A stretch of 58,000 bases of DNA, from the NCBI RefSeq assembly GCF_030272615.1, contig NC_081413.1, positions 182,106,951 to 182,164,950 of the forward strand. The letters are read 5' to 3'. Below the pieces are notes generated by a model, which made no database searches, had not been told where the DNA came from, and worked only from the letters and a program-made list of their open reading frames with translations. Shown one piece after another: positions 34,002 to 45,935 of the stretch (its first letter is position 1; each line of letters starts with the position of its first letter). Source of the DNA: Cryptomeria japonica. Its lineage: Eukaryota; Streptophyta; Pinopsida; Cupressales; Cupressaceae. The translations under genes were made by a program, and so were the position numbers.

Positions 34002-35418
34002 TGATTAAGGATGTTTACTATCTTAATATTATTATTTTGTTATTGATGTCAAGAAATTGATTTTCTAATTCAGTATGATGTCACCATATCTTGAGAAGTA
34101 TGATTTGATGAGTATAAAGATGTCAGTAAAAGACATAGAAAGAATATGATGAATAAGGGGAGAAATAAGGTATTCAATGGGCAACTATTACCGAGTTAGA
34201 CAATGATGAGATCATGATGTTTAGATTGTTTTCACATTATACATATGTTATTGATTGTAAGGTTAATAGTATACTATGTTACCGAGCAAAGAACCTAGTC
34301 GATAAACCCTAAGATTATCGCTATCGGTTAATGAAGGCAGAATGTCTACAAAGTGAAGTTTAGTATTTACTAAGTTTCAATTGAGTAATAACAGAATGCA
34401 TTGAATGAATAAAAGTATTATTTAATGAAGGAAGCTGATGAGCTGGCTATGATTAAATGATTGGTATGCCATGAATGAAGTTTGTTAAAGAATCTATGGC
34501 AAAGGAAAATCAGCAGGAAGATCTACAGCTCATATTGAATCGCAATACCCTAGCAGAGGTTCTAAGAAATGTATGCAAGTTCCAAGGCGGGGTAAAACAT
34601 TTTCAGATCAAAGCATACATTGAACCTGGTCAAAGTTTGAAGATTTGATGGCTATGATTGATCATGGGAAATGTGATCAAGGAGATTAAGTGGTTGGTGA
34701 ATTGTTTATAAATAAGGAACTGATTGATAAACAATGTATGCAGGCAAGTGTATGCACGGGGATGCTACATAGTGATTACCGAGCACAGAAGCTTGAAGAC
34801 CTATTTGAATAATAGAGTATAGAGCCTAGCAGATGGACAAGATAAGTCCTATATTGTATTGAGCAAATAAGAATCTTCTTTAGCATTTTAGATGTGAAGT
34901 TGTAGATAGATTTTTATTACTATTATTTTGAAAAGTGACAGAAAATCTCTTAACCGAGTGGACTTAACAGTCTTATTTGTAAAACCCTCTAGCAAGGTGA
35001 CATTCTGATTGAGTGTTTGAAATCCTTTAACAAGGTCACTTCTAACAAGGTGAAGATCCTAGTAGATCTGAGGGAAATCCCTTAACCAGGTCACATCTAG
35101 CAATGTGTTTGTAATCTTTAATAGGAGTTGCTCTTAACCGAGCATACTCTAGAAGAGTATATTTCTTAGTGGGTCCGAAATCCCACAGTGGTTTTTCCCT
35201 ATTTGGGTTTCCATGTTAAATCTGGTGTTATGAGGATTATGGTGTTTATATGCTTTTGACTTTGGATGTTTAGCAGTTTTGGTTATATTACTGAAGTATA
35301 GGTTACCGAGGTTGAATCTGATGTTTTTATGGAAGATTAAGTTTGTATGATTGACCCCCCCCCCCTCTCATCTTATTAGTTTGGCATTTGTACTTAACAT
35401 TAAGTATCAAAACTATCA
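34002..35418 (+). repeat. Copia 2 5' LTR (start approximate)
   Basis: The end (ACTATCA at 35418) is fixed by the PBS. The start is inferred: TGATTA at 34002 makes a 4-bp inverted match with ATCA at the end and gives 1417 bp, near the length of Copia 1. TG at 34012 is an alternative. It shows the CCTTTAACAAGGTCAC-like modules (34940-35150), the GGTTTTTCCCTATTTGGGTT block at 35190 and a C-run at 35356-35366. Confidence 0.65.
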
Positions 35419-35420
35419 AT

Positions 35421-35432
35421 TGGTATCAAAGC
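35421..35432 (+). other. Copia 2 primer-binding site
   Basis: TGGTATCAAAGC, tRNA-iMet type with one change, 2 bp after the LTR end. Confidence 0.85.
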
Positions 35433-35484
35433 TTTGGACTCCAAAAAAAAAAAATTTAAAGGTACTTGAGGCAAAGATCCAAAG

Positions 35485-38048
35485 ATGTATAAGAGGGATG
35501 CACCAAAGCTGAACAAGTCGCGTTTCTCTACATGGCAGAAAAGGATGAAGCTGCACCTATCAAGAGTTGGAGAATATGCTATATATTATCTGGAGAATGA
35601 TTTCATCACACCAAGCACCTATACATTGACAATGGAAGAGATAAAGGCAAAGCAAGAACACATTCAATCAATGATTGAAATAACATCTGCATTGGCCGAT
35701 TCAGAGTTTAATGATCTAGAAGGTTGCAATGATGCAAAGGCAATGTGGGACAAGCTCATATCTGTGTATGGTGGAGATGAACATGTTCAAAGAGAAAAAG
35801 TGGATAGTCTAAGAGGACAACTTGAATCTATGAGGATGAATGAAGGTGAGAACATAACCCAGTATAGTACAAGACTAAAGGAGATTGTCAATCAAATCAA
35901 AGGAGCAGGTGGAACTATTGAAGAAAAGGATATAACAAGTAAGTTGTTAAGAACCCTTCTACCAGCTTATGCAATCCAAGTCTCTGCAATCAATGAATTG
36001 AGGTCTATACCCAATATGCTAGTTTCTTTAGATGCTACTATTGGGAAGCTACATGCATTTGAGTTAAGTACCTTTGATAACAATGGGTCATCGGTAAATA
36101 AAGTTGAATTTGCATTTAGTTCTTTTCATATTGGTGAATCTAATGATTACAATGATAGAGTGAGTAAGTACACTAAAGGGGATCACAGTGGAGCAAGTGA
36201 AAGATTTCACAAGAACATGGAGGAAGTACACAAACTATATGAGGAAATCAGAAAGCAAGAAGATTTTGAAGCACTTTTAGCCAGAAGGTTACCGAGAGGC
36301 AAAGGTAAGTATAAAGGAAAACTACCTTTGAAATGTTTCAATTGTGATAAGATAGGACATATGGCTTCTAACTATCTTGACAAAGATTCTACTAAAAAGA
36401 GAGATTACCGAGATGATAGACACAAAGATAATCATTACAGAGGATATCGAGACTTCAGAAGAAGAGATAGAAAGTCATGCTTAATAGCCGATGAGGAATC
36501 GAATGATGAGAAATCAGATGAAATTGATACAGAGGAAGTAGTTTATGTGGCTATCAAAGATGGATTAGATGAAGAAAGGTATGAAGAAAAAGCCCTAATA
36601 TCTCACATAAATACTAATGATTCTTGGATCATAGATAGTGGATGCTCATATCACATGACAGGTGATAAACACAAGTTTGTTATGTTAGAAGACTATGATG
36701 GAGGCTATGTAAGATTTGGTAATGATGCACCATGTCCAGTAAAAGGTAAAGGATCCATAACACTTCTTGACAATGCAAAGTGCAATGATGTTTATTTTGT
36801 TGAAGGTTTGAAATATAATTTGTTGAGTGTAGCATAGCTAAACAATATAGGATACTGAATAGAATTTCAGAAAGGAATTGTCAAAGTTCATGACAAGCAT
36901 GGAAAGTTAGCTGCTACCGAGACATAAACAAAAGGTAACACATTTCACCTTGACTCAACTCGGAATAAATCTCTATATGCAAAAATAGATGATACCTGGT
37001 TATGGCATAAAAGGTTTTGTCATGTAAATTTTGATAATCTGATCAAAATAAGTAAGAAGCACCGAGTAAGAGGTCTACCGAGTCTTGAGAAACCTGAGAA
37101 TGCTATGTGCTGAGGATGCTAGATGGGTAAAATGACAAGATCAAGCTTTACAAGTAAGTCTTACACTTCTAAGGGAATTTTAGATCTTGTGCACACTGAT
37201 CTTTGTGGTCCTATGAAAGTTCAAATTTATTATGGTGATAAATATTTCATATTATTTGTGGATGATTACTCAAGGATGATGTCAGTTATGTTTTTAAAAG
37301 AAAAATCAGAAGCTTTTCAAATGTTTAAATGGTACAAGGAAAGAGTTGAAAATGAAACAAGAAGACAACTGAAATGTCTTAGATCAGATAGAGGAGGAGA
37401 ATTCATATGTGATGAGTACAACTTATTCTGCAATGATCATGGTATAAAAAGACAAGTCTCTGCACCGAGAACTCCACAACAAAATGGAATTACTGAGAGA
37501 AGAAACAGATCTATTGTGGATTGTGCCAGAACCCTAATGATTGAAAAGAAAGTGCCACAAACATTTTGGAGAGAAGTAATAAGCACAACAATTTACACCC
37601 TGAACCGAGTACAACTGAAGAAAGGAACTGTGAAGACACCATATGAAATTTGGTATGATAAGAAACTTAATCTAAGTTATTTTAAAATCTTTGGAAGTAG
37701 ATTCTATGTACACAAAGATGATAGAAATGGAAAGTTTGATCAGAAAAGTGAAGAAGGAACATTTCTCGGTTATTCTTCTAGAAGTAAAGCATTTAAATGT
37801 CTGATCAAATCATCTAACAAAATAGTAGAAAGTACAAATGTGAAAATTGATGAATTTGTAGAAATAAATGATGAAGGAAATTCCAAAGAACTAGAAGATT
37901 ATGATGAATTTGTCTATGTTCAACCGACAAGTCTTACCGAGAAAACTGCAGAAGGAAATGAAGAGAATATCCAGTTACCGAGTGATGAAGAAGATCATAT
38001 AGAGCCTATCGAGCTTGTATTAGCCAAGTCTATCAAAAGACATCATGT
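35485..38048 (+). pseudogene. Copia 2 gag, protease and integrase
   Basis: It starts at MYKRDAPKLNKSRFSTWQKR. Gag has AMWDKLISVYGGDEHVQREK and a knuckle CFNCDKIGHMASNY whose last Cys is Tyr. Protease has WIIDSGCSYHMTGDKHKF with an intact DSG. The pre-integrase block and integrase (HTDLCGPMKV, RSDRGGEF, NGITERRN) keep the D, D, E triad. 35485-36837 and 37123-38048 are open. Between them lie five stops: TAG at 36835, TGA and TAA shortly after, then TGA and TAG just before 37123. Each fits a C-to-T change of a Gln or Arg codon. Copia 3 interrupts it after KSIKRHH; Copia 1 has the same segment as RYVKLHHDPKQIIGDKYAGI, so the cut is at the integrase-RT junction. Confidence 0.9.
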
Positions 38049-39211
38049 TGTTGGCATTTTTTATGTTTATGTTGTGATTGTCATTGATGGACACACACTT
38101 GTATTGAGATCCCCTTTATATGTACGAGCTCATGCTCAATCAGTATTTGTTCCAACCGGTATGTTGTATTCTAGTCTTTAGACTGGTGGTGATTTTGCAG
38201 AATGTGTTTCTCGGTTTGAAGCGGCATGTCAACCCCAAGCAGTTTGTAGATCACAAGCGGTACGAGGAAGCAAAGCGGCACAACACATTCTTACCAGTCT
38301 ATATTTTTGTCAAACCGGCAACCGGCATTTTGTATGAACCAGTAAAACTCTGTGATGAGTTACCAACTGGCATTTTGTGATGAGTTACCAATCCATCAAT
38401 TGTTTGACGGTGCCGACACATTGACGATGATTCTTGTGTCATGTTACTAAGTATGTCTAGATTCACTGAACCTAGGAAATTGTAATGTAATCCTATTGGA
38501 CCGACATGAAATCAAATTCCTTTAAAAGGACATCATGTCTAGGTTTTTTAAGTTGTTGAAGAAGTTGTGGATAGGTTTTATGTTGAGCTAGGGTTTAAGG
38601 TGGAAGTGGAGAGCGATCTTATTAGAGAAGATCAAGTTGTAACTGAGAGAGATAGAGGAGACTGAAGTAATGCTGGAATGCATTAGTTGTGAGCAATACT
38701 GGATCTAACCAAGCAATTTGTGCTAGTAGATAGATCAAACACTTGTTGATTACTCACATCTTTGACAAGTTTGTAGCCCTTAATCGAGTAGGCCTCAAAG
38801 CCTTTGTAAAATCCTCTAACAAGGTGGTTCACACATGTGAATCTAAAATCCTCTAACAAGGTATTCTTTAATCAAACTTATCTCCTAACAGAGATTGAGA
38901 TTCCTAATAGGATTTATTCTGGTGAAGAACATTGTAAGACCTTAACCGGTCTACTTTCTATTCTGCAGATAGTGACTTGTGAGTTCCATCTCACCGTGGT
39001 TTTTCCCAGTTGGGTTTCCACATCAAATATCTTGTGTTATGGTTGTATTGCTTTTGTGGGTGAATGTTTTATTCGCATTTTGGTTTGTATGTGTGATAAC
39101 CGGTTTGATTGTCAGACTACTTTACCGGTTTATCTTTAGACTATGTAAGTGTTTTAGTGCAAAGGTTTTTGGCATACTAATTCACCCCCCCCCCCCTCTT
39201 AGTATTCATCA
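38049..39211 (+). repeat. Copia 3 5' LTR
   Basis: Starts TGTTGGCATT and ends ATTCATCA, 1163 bp. It shares the late-LTR layout with Copia 1 and 2: repeated CCTCTAACAAGGT modules, the GGTTTTTCCCAGTTGGGTTT block at 38998 and a run of 14 C near 39184. The short ORFs in it are chance. Confidence 0.85.
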
Positions 39212-39213
39212 AT

Positions 39214-39229
39214 TGGTATTAGAGCCAAC
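39214..39229 (+). other. Copia 3 primer-binding site
   Basis: TGGTATTAGAGCCAAC, tRNA-iMet type with one change, 2 bp after the LTR. Confidence 0.85.
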
Positions 39230-39261
39230 CTTTCTAGAAGTTTAACCACTTGGAAAGAGAT

Positions 39262-40539
39262 ATGGGGTAATACACATTGAGGGAACTTACTCAACAACTC
39301 ACTAAGTCTGAGCAAGCCTATGATGATCTTATGGTCAAATACAAGGCATCTTAAGCAAAAAGAAGAGAACATGCAGAGAGGCTAATGGAACTATCTAAAA
39401 GTAGTTCTGAAGATGAAGCTAATATGGAAGCTATGATTGCTAAAGTGAATAAGCTGAATGATTCAAACTCCAATTTGAGAAAGGAGTTGGAATGACTGAC
39501 TATTCAGTTTAGCCAAGAGCTTGAGAACTGGAGAAAAGCTGAAGATCTGGTAAAAGACAAAGATCATGAGATCTCCAAGTTGAAACATGAGATTAGTGCA
39601 CTAACTGCTCGCCTTCATGGGAGCAGAATGGAGAAAGAAGACATGCAAGGAAAACTGAACATTGCCATCTCTGAAAATGCAAGTCTTATGGAGATAAACA
39701 ATGCTATTTCCAAAGAACTCTTTGAATCAAAGGAAATACTAGCTAAGTTTGGCAAAAGTATAGTCAGGCTAGAGAAAAAGCTTGAATCATCTAGACCAGC
39801 AAAGAATACCAATGGTCTTGGTTTTTTTGGACATGAGGAAGGAGAATCCTCAGGAACAAATGTTGAATCATCAAAGAAGAAACCGGCACTCAAATGAAAA
39901 GGTAAGCAAAAATTCAAACCTGTTTGCTTTAACTGTCTTAAAGAAGGACACACTGCCAATGTATGTAGGAGTAAGGCCTACAATAATTTTCCTTATTTTA
40001 TCAACAATGTACCTAGATCCAATAAGTTCAATGGTCATTGTTATGCATGCAACAAGTTTGGGCATAGAGCATTTGAATGCAGGTCTGTAATGGATAACAC
40101 TAGAAGATATCCTCAGAGGACCAAAGGAACTAGTCCTAAACCTTTTATGAACCAGAACCACAACCGGTTTAATGTCTTCAATCATCAGTCAAGAAGCAGT
40201 GGTCATCAAGTGGCAACCAGATGGAGAGAAAGTTGTATGATCTATCATGGTCATGGTCACACTGCTGCAACATGCAAAAGGAAGAATGGAAACATGTACA
40301 ATGGACCTTGGAAAGCACCTGGACTTGTTTGCTATCACTACAACAAACCGGGTCACATTACAAGATTCTGCAGAAGCAGAAAAAGTATATCTGATGATAT
40401 ACCAGTCACTCAAGAAGGAGAAATAGAGGTTGAAAAAGTTCAAGAAGACATGAAGAAAATATGGAAGAAGAAACCAGTATTATTGGAGGAGGAACCAGTT
40501 TTTGAACCCAGCATGGAAACACCAGAACCGGCAAACTAA
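39262..40539 (+). pseudogene. Gag-like protein with coiled coil and four zinc knuckles
   Basis: From ATG at 39262 one frame runs to a TAA at 40537, broken only by TAA (third codon), TAA near 39352, TGA near 39494 and TGA near 39895. The first 200 codons are a long coiled coil (KLKHEISALTARLHGSRMEK). Then come four C-x2-C/Y-x4-H-x4-C knuckles: CFNCLKEGHTANVC, CYACNKFGHRAFEC, CMIYHGHGHTAATC and CYHYNKPGHITRFC. The last two have Tyr in place of the second Cys. A Glu/Lys-rich tail follows. It would bind nucleic acid. Ordinary plant Copia gag has a UBN2-type domain and one knuckle, so this is a different gag type. It sits where gag belongs, 50 bp after the PBS. Confidence 0.75.
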
Positions 40540-40962
40540 GCCTCAAAGGCTTAGAGGGAGCAAATGGCAAAATGCTTTTGAACCCCCGGTTAACACCGAT
40601 AAAAGACCTTTACCAGTTTACTACACCTGTCACCTGGCAGAAGACCGAAAATGGTAAAGAGGCAAATTAGGGTTTACGCCCTAATATAGGAGCATTGATG
40701 ATGGTAGGTGAGAGACATGTATAAATGCAAATTTCAAATCATTTCTCACTATCTGATTTTCGAGCGAAGGAAAGTTTTCAAGTGCAGAGCAAAGAGAAGG
40801 TGATTTGAGCTTAGATTTTGAGGAATTGGAGAGATTTGAAAGAGATTCAAATATAGTTTGCAATCAACACTGGAGAACTCAAAGCGGTGATTTGGCATCT
40901 GACGGAGAGTGAAGTAAAGTAGAAGCAGGAAGCCCTAAATTCATGTTTGAAAGGTATTTTTC
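40540..40962 (+). other. Stretch between gag and next ORF, no supported gene
   Basis: Multiple stops in all frames. It may be decayed coding sequence linking the gag to the ORF at 40963, since both are in the same frame. Confidence 0.4.
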
Positions 40963-41505
40963 ATGTTCTTGAAATACTCTTCAGTGGCTTCCACATCTCA
41001 TACCAGTTCAAGCACATCCATTGAGTTAGAAAATTTCATTCAGAGGAAGTCCAAGTATAATGCTTTGTCACAAGTCCTAGCTGGAGTCATAGTCGAACAA
41101 GGAATTTTAGACTATATTGATTGCAAGATAGAAGACCTAGGGTCCTTAGCCATTCATACTCAATTAGGTCTATTTTGTAGAAAGGACAAAACGATTAAAC
41201 CAGAGTTCAGTATCTTAGAGAAGAATAAACTCCATAATGCAGTGTATTTTCTAGAAGATTTCACAGAGGATCACATCAAAATCATCTTGAGTAGAGTCCA
41301 TGGTGACAAGATGTACCTGGAGAGAACGCATGATATCATGCCTAAAGCAATTCATGTCGTCACTAGTTTCTGCAACACAGGGGAAGTACCAACCTTGAGA
41401 ACGGTAAGAAAAATGGAAATGACCAAGCTCACCGGTTCGACAAGTGATTCATGAGGTATGATAGTTAATTCTATCAAGGATGAACTAGTAAAATATGCCT
41501 ACATG
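40963..41505 (+). pseudogene. Unrecognised ORF in Copia 3, cut by the Tat insertion
   Basis: MFLKYSSVASTSHTSS leads into IELENFIQRKSKYNALSQVL, VIVEQGILDYIDCKIEDLGS, LAIHTQLGLFCRKDKTIKP and DKMYLERTHDIMPKAIHVV. After a TGA (41452) the frame goes on with GMIVNSIKDELVKYAYM to the insertion point. The composition is that of a folded, soluble protein. I cannot name it. It resembles the amino part of the other accessory ORFs here in style (short globular domain ahead of an unknown tail) but not by clear identity. Confidence 0.55.
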
Positions 41506-41700
41506 TGTGTGGGGGAAAAAGCGAGACTAGGCTAACATGTCCTAATCCTACCTTTTGACACACATTATGGAATACTAAAGAGCCTAGAGGTATCACACAA
41601 TTGGATACTTCTTTTTGGTGAAAGAGAGAGCCACGGGCTACCTATTAGGGTTTCTATTCCTTTGTTGTAATTGAAAGGTAAGATTATGCAAGTTCAATTC
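41506..41700 (-). repeat. Outer Tat element: distal end of its LTR
   Basis: These 195 bp match the first 195 bp of 41701-43347. The missing rest of this LTR is at 54347-55818. It starts TGTGTGGGGG and is cut at AATTC by the inner element. Confidence 0.9.
41696..41700. repeat. TSD of inner Tat element (left)
   Basis: AATTC, matched by 54342-54346. Confidence 0.88.
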
Positions 41701-43347
41701 TGTGTGGGGGAAAAAGCGAGACTAGGTTAACATGCCCTAATCCTACCTCTTGTCACACATTACGGAATACGAAAGAGCCTAGAGGTATCACACAATTGGC
41801 TACTTCTTTTTGTGAAAGAGAGAGCCACGGGCTACCTATTAAGATTTCTATTCCTTCGTTGTATTTGAAAGGTAAGATTATGCAAGTTCAATTCCTAACC
41901 CTAAAATGCAAGTATGAGCTAACAACAAGATTGCAGAATTGAACTTAAACAATGGAAAGTTGTAAACACAAGGATAAAACAAGAATACAAATGCGTACCC
42001 GGAGTCAAAATCTGAGTAGAAATGTTCGAGACGGGGGCGCGGGCGCCACTATCCTGATTCTGCACCTGAAACTGTTGTTTTGCACTCTGGAAAACTATCT
42101 AAAATGCTGTCTGTCAGGAGGACCAGGGCGCCCAGCGCCTCTGTCCCAGGGACCAGGGTGCCCAGCGCTCCTATCCTGACAGGACCAGGGCACCCCAAGC
42201 CCCTGTCCTGGTATTCTGCTCTACAATTTGGTGTGGGGTGCTGTCTCGACATGCTTTTTCCAGATCTGCAACCTGCGGCATCGTCCGAGTCTCAAAACCT
42301 GCACTTATATTTGAAAAAGGTGTTTGGGCGGCTATATAGGGTTTTTCCTTAGTCAAACCCCCACTTCGGTGATTTCCACCTCCACGAATAGCCAAGTTGT
42401 ATTGTAAAAGTAATGTGTGTGCAGACCTTGTGTGTGTGCAAGATCTAAAATGCAAGCAAGCAAACTAGAGCAACCTAGAAAGTAAACCCTAATTGCTTGT
42501 AAATGATAATGTAAATGCTCTAAATCAAGATGCAAAGTGATCTAAAGCATGAATAAATGAGATATTGAAGCTTATGCAAAGACATGAAAACAACATGAAA
42601 TCATACCCAACCCTCAAGGGAGGGGTACAAGCCAATCTTCAGTCGGTAATCTCCTATTGTTCTTCAATGTCTTCCAAGCCCTAAATGGATGAATGGAATT
42701 GATAAATGCTTGATAGAGGGATGTTGAAAGTTGTTGAAGTCTTCAAAGATCTACTCTTTCACTGCATATGAGGTTCCTAAAAACAAAATTCTGATCCTTT
42801 CAAATGAAGAAAGAGAGCTCTTATGTATGAAACCCTAGGTCTTAATTCCAACTTTTGGCCAACCTAGAGATTGAATATCCCACCAATTTCTTGGGGTTAA
42901 TCTTTATTTTATGATTGGATCGTGCTCCTAAAATTTTGGGAAAAATGTCCAGGACCGTGTGCACTCTAGGTGCCATGGTCCCAGCAACTTTTCACCAAAT
43001 TTTCAGGGCCGTCAGATATGATGATTTTAGAGAGAATCCCGAAGTTACAGGTGATTTTGAGATGTTTTGACCCCCAAAATCAAGCCCCCAAGTTCAAAAT
43101 AGGACTCAACTAGGGTTTTTGATTAGATGATGTATTGGAGGAATAACATGAAAAGGGGCACACTTTAACGAAAGGGCCCGACTTTATGATGTGGAGGATG
43201 ATGAAATAGGACCTTAGACCTAATTAATTTGATTAATTAAGTGCTAAAGGGGAAATGTAATGCAAAATGCAACTGCGCCAAGGTGGGTGCTAAACTAGGT
43301 GTTAAATTGTACTGCTTTAGCAAGTGCGTACAATTTATGACGTTACA
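41701..43347 (-). repeat. Inner Tat element 3' LTR
   Basis: 1647 bp. On the minus strand it begins TGTAACGTCA and ends CCCCCACACA. Homologous to 52683-54341 and to the split outer LTR. Confidence 0.92.
42118..42212. repeat. GC-rich imperfect tandem repeat in LTR
   Basis: Three units of about 31 bp built on GGACCAGGGCGCCCAGCGCC. Present in all three LTRs (also 53113-53204 and 54593-54687) with CG-to-TG type differences. It stands out against the AT-rich surroundings. Confidence 0.75.
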
Positions 43348-43362
43348 TTTAGCCCCCACTTT
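43348..43362 (-). other. Inner Tat element polypurine tract
   Basis: On the minus strand AAAGTGGGGGCTAAA directly precedes the 3' LTR. The same tract follows the outer LTR at 55819-55833. Confidence 0.85.
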
Positions 43363-43969
43363 AGCGGTCATATGAGTACTACGTGCATATGCAAGCTAAA
43401 GTACAGAAAGTAAACATCATTTGAAAAAGGATATATCCATAAGTTGTCGGACGAAGCCCCTAGCGGTATCTGCAGTACACAGTTAGGAACCGCACCCTAC
43501 AAAACACATGTTAGATCACAAAATTACCTAATGCTTACTAAGGAAATTGATGAAATTTGCGAGTAGGTATATGCCCCCCCTGTTTCGACTTGCTTATTAG
43601 GGAGGTGAAATAGGGTAGCATGTTTACTTACGACAAATTGTGTAAGAGAGTATTGATGAGGGATGTTCACTGAAAAGGCTTCATCAGAGCACTTTTTGGA
43701 ACATCCTGAGAGTAGGGGAGCGAGAATATGATTCCTATGCAACAAACGGTTTGAAAATCACATCTCCCAAACTCAAGTTATGATGAAATGAGTGATAGAG
43801 GAAAATTAGGGTTTTGAAAGTAAATGTAAAAGAATGAAAGTATATACCTTTGAAAGTGACATTTGCATTTGTCACTTTGTTGATTCTGAGTACTGTTCAT
43901 TGCAGCGGAGCCCACATAGCCATCATCATGCCTTCATGATGACCAGAGCATCCCACGAGGATTGAGATC
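43363..43969. other. Region between 3' LTR and PMD gene
   Basis: No supported ORF. If the PMD gene has its own promoter it should be here. The sequence is conserved in the outer copy (55834-56442). Confidence 0.45.
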
Positions 43970-44008
43970 ATGCGACAGGCCGTGATCGACGATGAGCCAC
44001 TAGATGAG

Positions 44009-44222
44009 GTGAGTTGACTAAACTTTGACTTTTGATTTTCTGCATTTTGACTTTCTGTGATCGTTTGCGGGCCCTGGAATCTGACCGTGGGTCCCACACA
44101 GGGCGCCATGGTCCCTGACAGGACTTGGCGAGAGATACCAGGGTTAGCATACGATGTTTGACAGTTTGCATGAATGATTTTGATGATTGAGTACTGATTA
44201 CGGTTATGTTTTTGTGATGCAA
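44009..44222 (+). other. Intron 1 of antisense PMD gene (214 bp)
   Basis: Donor GATGAG|GTGAGT. The acceptor is TGCAA|GG here but TGCAG|GG in the outer copy (56482-56755), so the inner acceptor has lost its AG by a G-to-A change. Joining exons keeps the frame (PLDE then GLLYMREH). Confidence 0.7.
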
Positions 44223-45855
44223 GGTCTCCTGTACATGAGAGAGCACACGGCGGGGTAGATTCTTCGCAGTTTGCGAGATCAGATTCCCTGACTTACTCAG
44301 GCAGAGAGAGACACATTGTTGATAGTAGGTTTGTGGTCTATGATTCTTATGCCAGCCATCCGATTTCATCCCGCGATGCTGATGGCACTCATGGAGCGAT
44401 GGGATCCTAACACATGCACGTTCCAGCTTCCAGTAGGAGAGATGACGGTGACACTTGAGGATGTGTACTGCATTCTTCGCCTACCGATCAGAGGAGCTAC
44501 CATGACATATGCGACTGATCGGTCAGTAGAGGATTATCAGAGGGAGCAGGTATATTGCATAGGCAGAGTCATGTCGAGTGAGATGAGAGGTCGTATCATG
44601 GTCAGCTGGCTCTTACATCCTACAGGAGAGGTGCCCCTCATGAGACGTCTTATGATAGCCATCATTGCACTAGCTGTCTACCCTAACGAGTGAGGTACAC
44701 ACATGCATGGGGGTCTCACATGGTGCATCAGGGCTATGGAGAGACACAAGAGAGTATATGCCTGGGGTCGGAGTATGCTTGTACATCTCTATCACGACCT
44801 CGAGGAGTATGTTTTCGGACAGGGTTGCAGCTTGATGACATGCACACTTCTGCAGGTGTGGATATTTGAGCACTTTACATGCACCAGGCCTGTCGGCTAT
44901 CCGATGAGTACGGCTAGCGAGCAACCTAGGGTATTTGCTTATCCACTTACCAGCGAGTGGAGATTTGGAGATCTATTGTATTGGAGAGTGATAGTTGACA
45001 GATTGATAGCTGAGGTGACTGTGTGGAGACCATATCTGTGGATGCACAGATGGGATGGGATGGAGAGATAGTTAGCATGCCTACAGAGGAACTGCCTACT
45101 GAGAGGATGATATCCCCACATCATAGTCCCATTCTACTTTGACCGAGTATGGAGGCAGTTTGGGCTAGAGCAGTGTGTTCCAGCCGATGTGCCCATCTAC
45201 ACTCAACACTCCCGAGTCCCTCCTAGACCTAGAGCAGTAGCGAGACTGACGATAGACGATATTGAGATCACAGATATAGAGGGATCCGACCAGGATGTGG
45301 TCACTGATTATGCTTTAGATCCCGGGGCACAGCACAAGTATCTCTCATGGTTTATGAGATCATACCCAGGGCCTATCTTTCCACCAGATCATCCGACAGG
45401 CCATCTGGGCCCATGGAGACATGGAGACCGAGATGAGGATCAGGGATCCAGGTCGGAGGAGGGAGAGGGTCATGAGGAGGCAGGAGATCCTGATCTGCCT
45501 ATAGGAGATCAGCCTAGTGCCAAGGAGGAGGAGGACGAGGATGACGATGAGGAAGAGAGAGATGATGATGAGGAGAATGAGGATACAGATGAGGATGGGG
45601 ATGATGAGGAGGAGGAGGATAGAGATGATGAGGAGGGGTTAGATGTTGCTCCCCACCATTCAGGAGATGATACCATAGCCCTGGATCCTCCTCTTATTTC
45701 CCAAAAGGGGGAACATGAGGCGATACGGAGACCTGTTTCTAGTATGGGCCAGCCTACACCCATTGTGCATAGATTGTTCAAGCGTGGGGAGCCTAGTAGT
45801 TCCCAGTCACAGATGCTACCATATCACAATCCCTACTGGCATGAGGGAGATCTAG

Positions 45856-45935
45856 GTATAGTAGGTTTATATTGATTGATTGATTTTTTGATGATATAAA
45901 ATGGTACTAACACAAAATTTGTTCCACTGCTACAG
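45856..45935 (+). other. Intron 2 of antisense PMD gene (80 bp)
   Basis: Donor CTAG|GTATAG, acceptor CTGCTACAG|CT, and TACTAAC, a consensus branch point, 24 bp before the acceptor (45905-45911). Joining exons gives HEGDL-A-NV followed by EWRSLIQ in frame. Confidence 0.72.

Larger units (their letters stand above)
34002..38048 (+). mobile_element. Copia element 2, 5' half, cut by Copia 3
   Basis: 5' LTR, PBS, gag, protease and integrase are present. The frame stops at RHH (38046), where another LTR begins. RT, RNase H and the 3' LTR are not in the window; they should lie to the right of the nested elements, beyond 58000. Confidence 0.85.
38049..41505 (+). mobile_element. Copia-like element 3, 5' part, pol-less in window
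   Basis: LTR and iMet-type PBS are clear; a gag with four zinc knuckles and a separate ORF follow. It is cut at 41505 by the outer Tat element. Since 2.3 kb downstream of the PBS has no protease or integrase, it may be non-autonomous, or pol may lie beyond the insertion. Confidence 0.75.

Noticed and set aside
35356-35366. C-run as a possible G-quadruplex element
   Set aside because: Single homopolymer at the variable end of Copia LTRs (also near 39184); better explained by replication slippage.
42049-42455. Overlapping ORFs on both strands in the Tat LTR (also 52860-53346 and 54306-54880)
   Set aside because: Open because of the GC-rich tandem repeat; reading frames change between the three LTR copies.
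45509-45781. Serine-rich minus-strand ORF
   Set aside because: Complement of the Asp/Glu run of the PMD gene; poly-Ser is the expected shadow of GAG/GAT codons.
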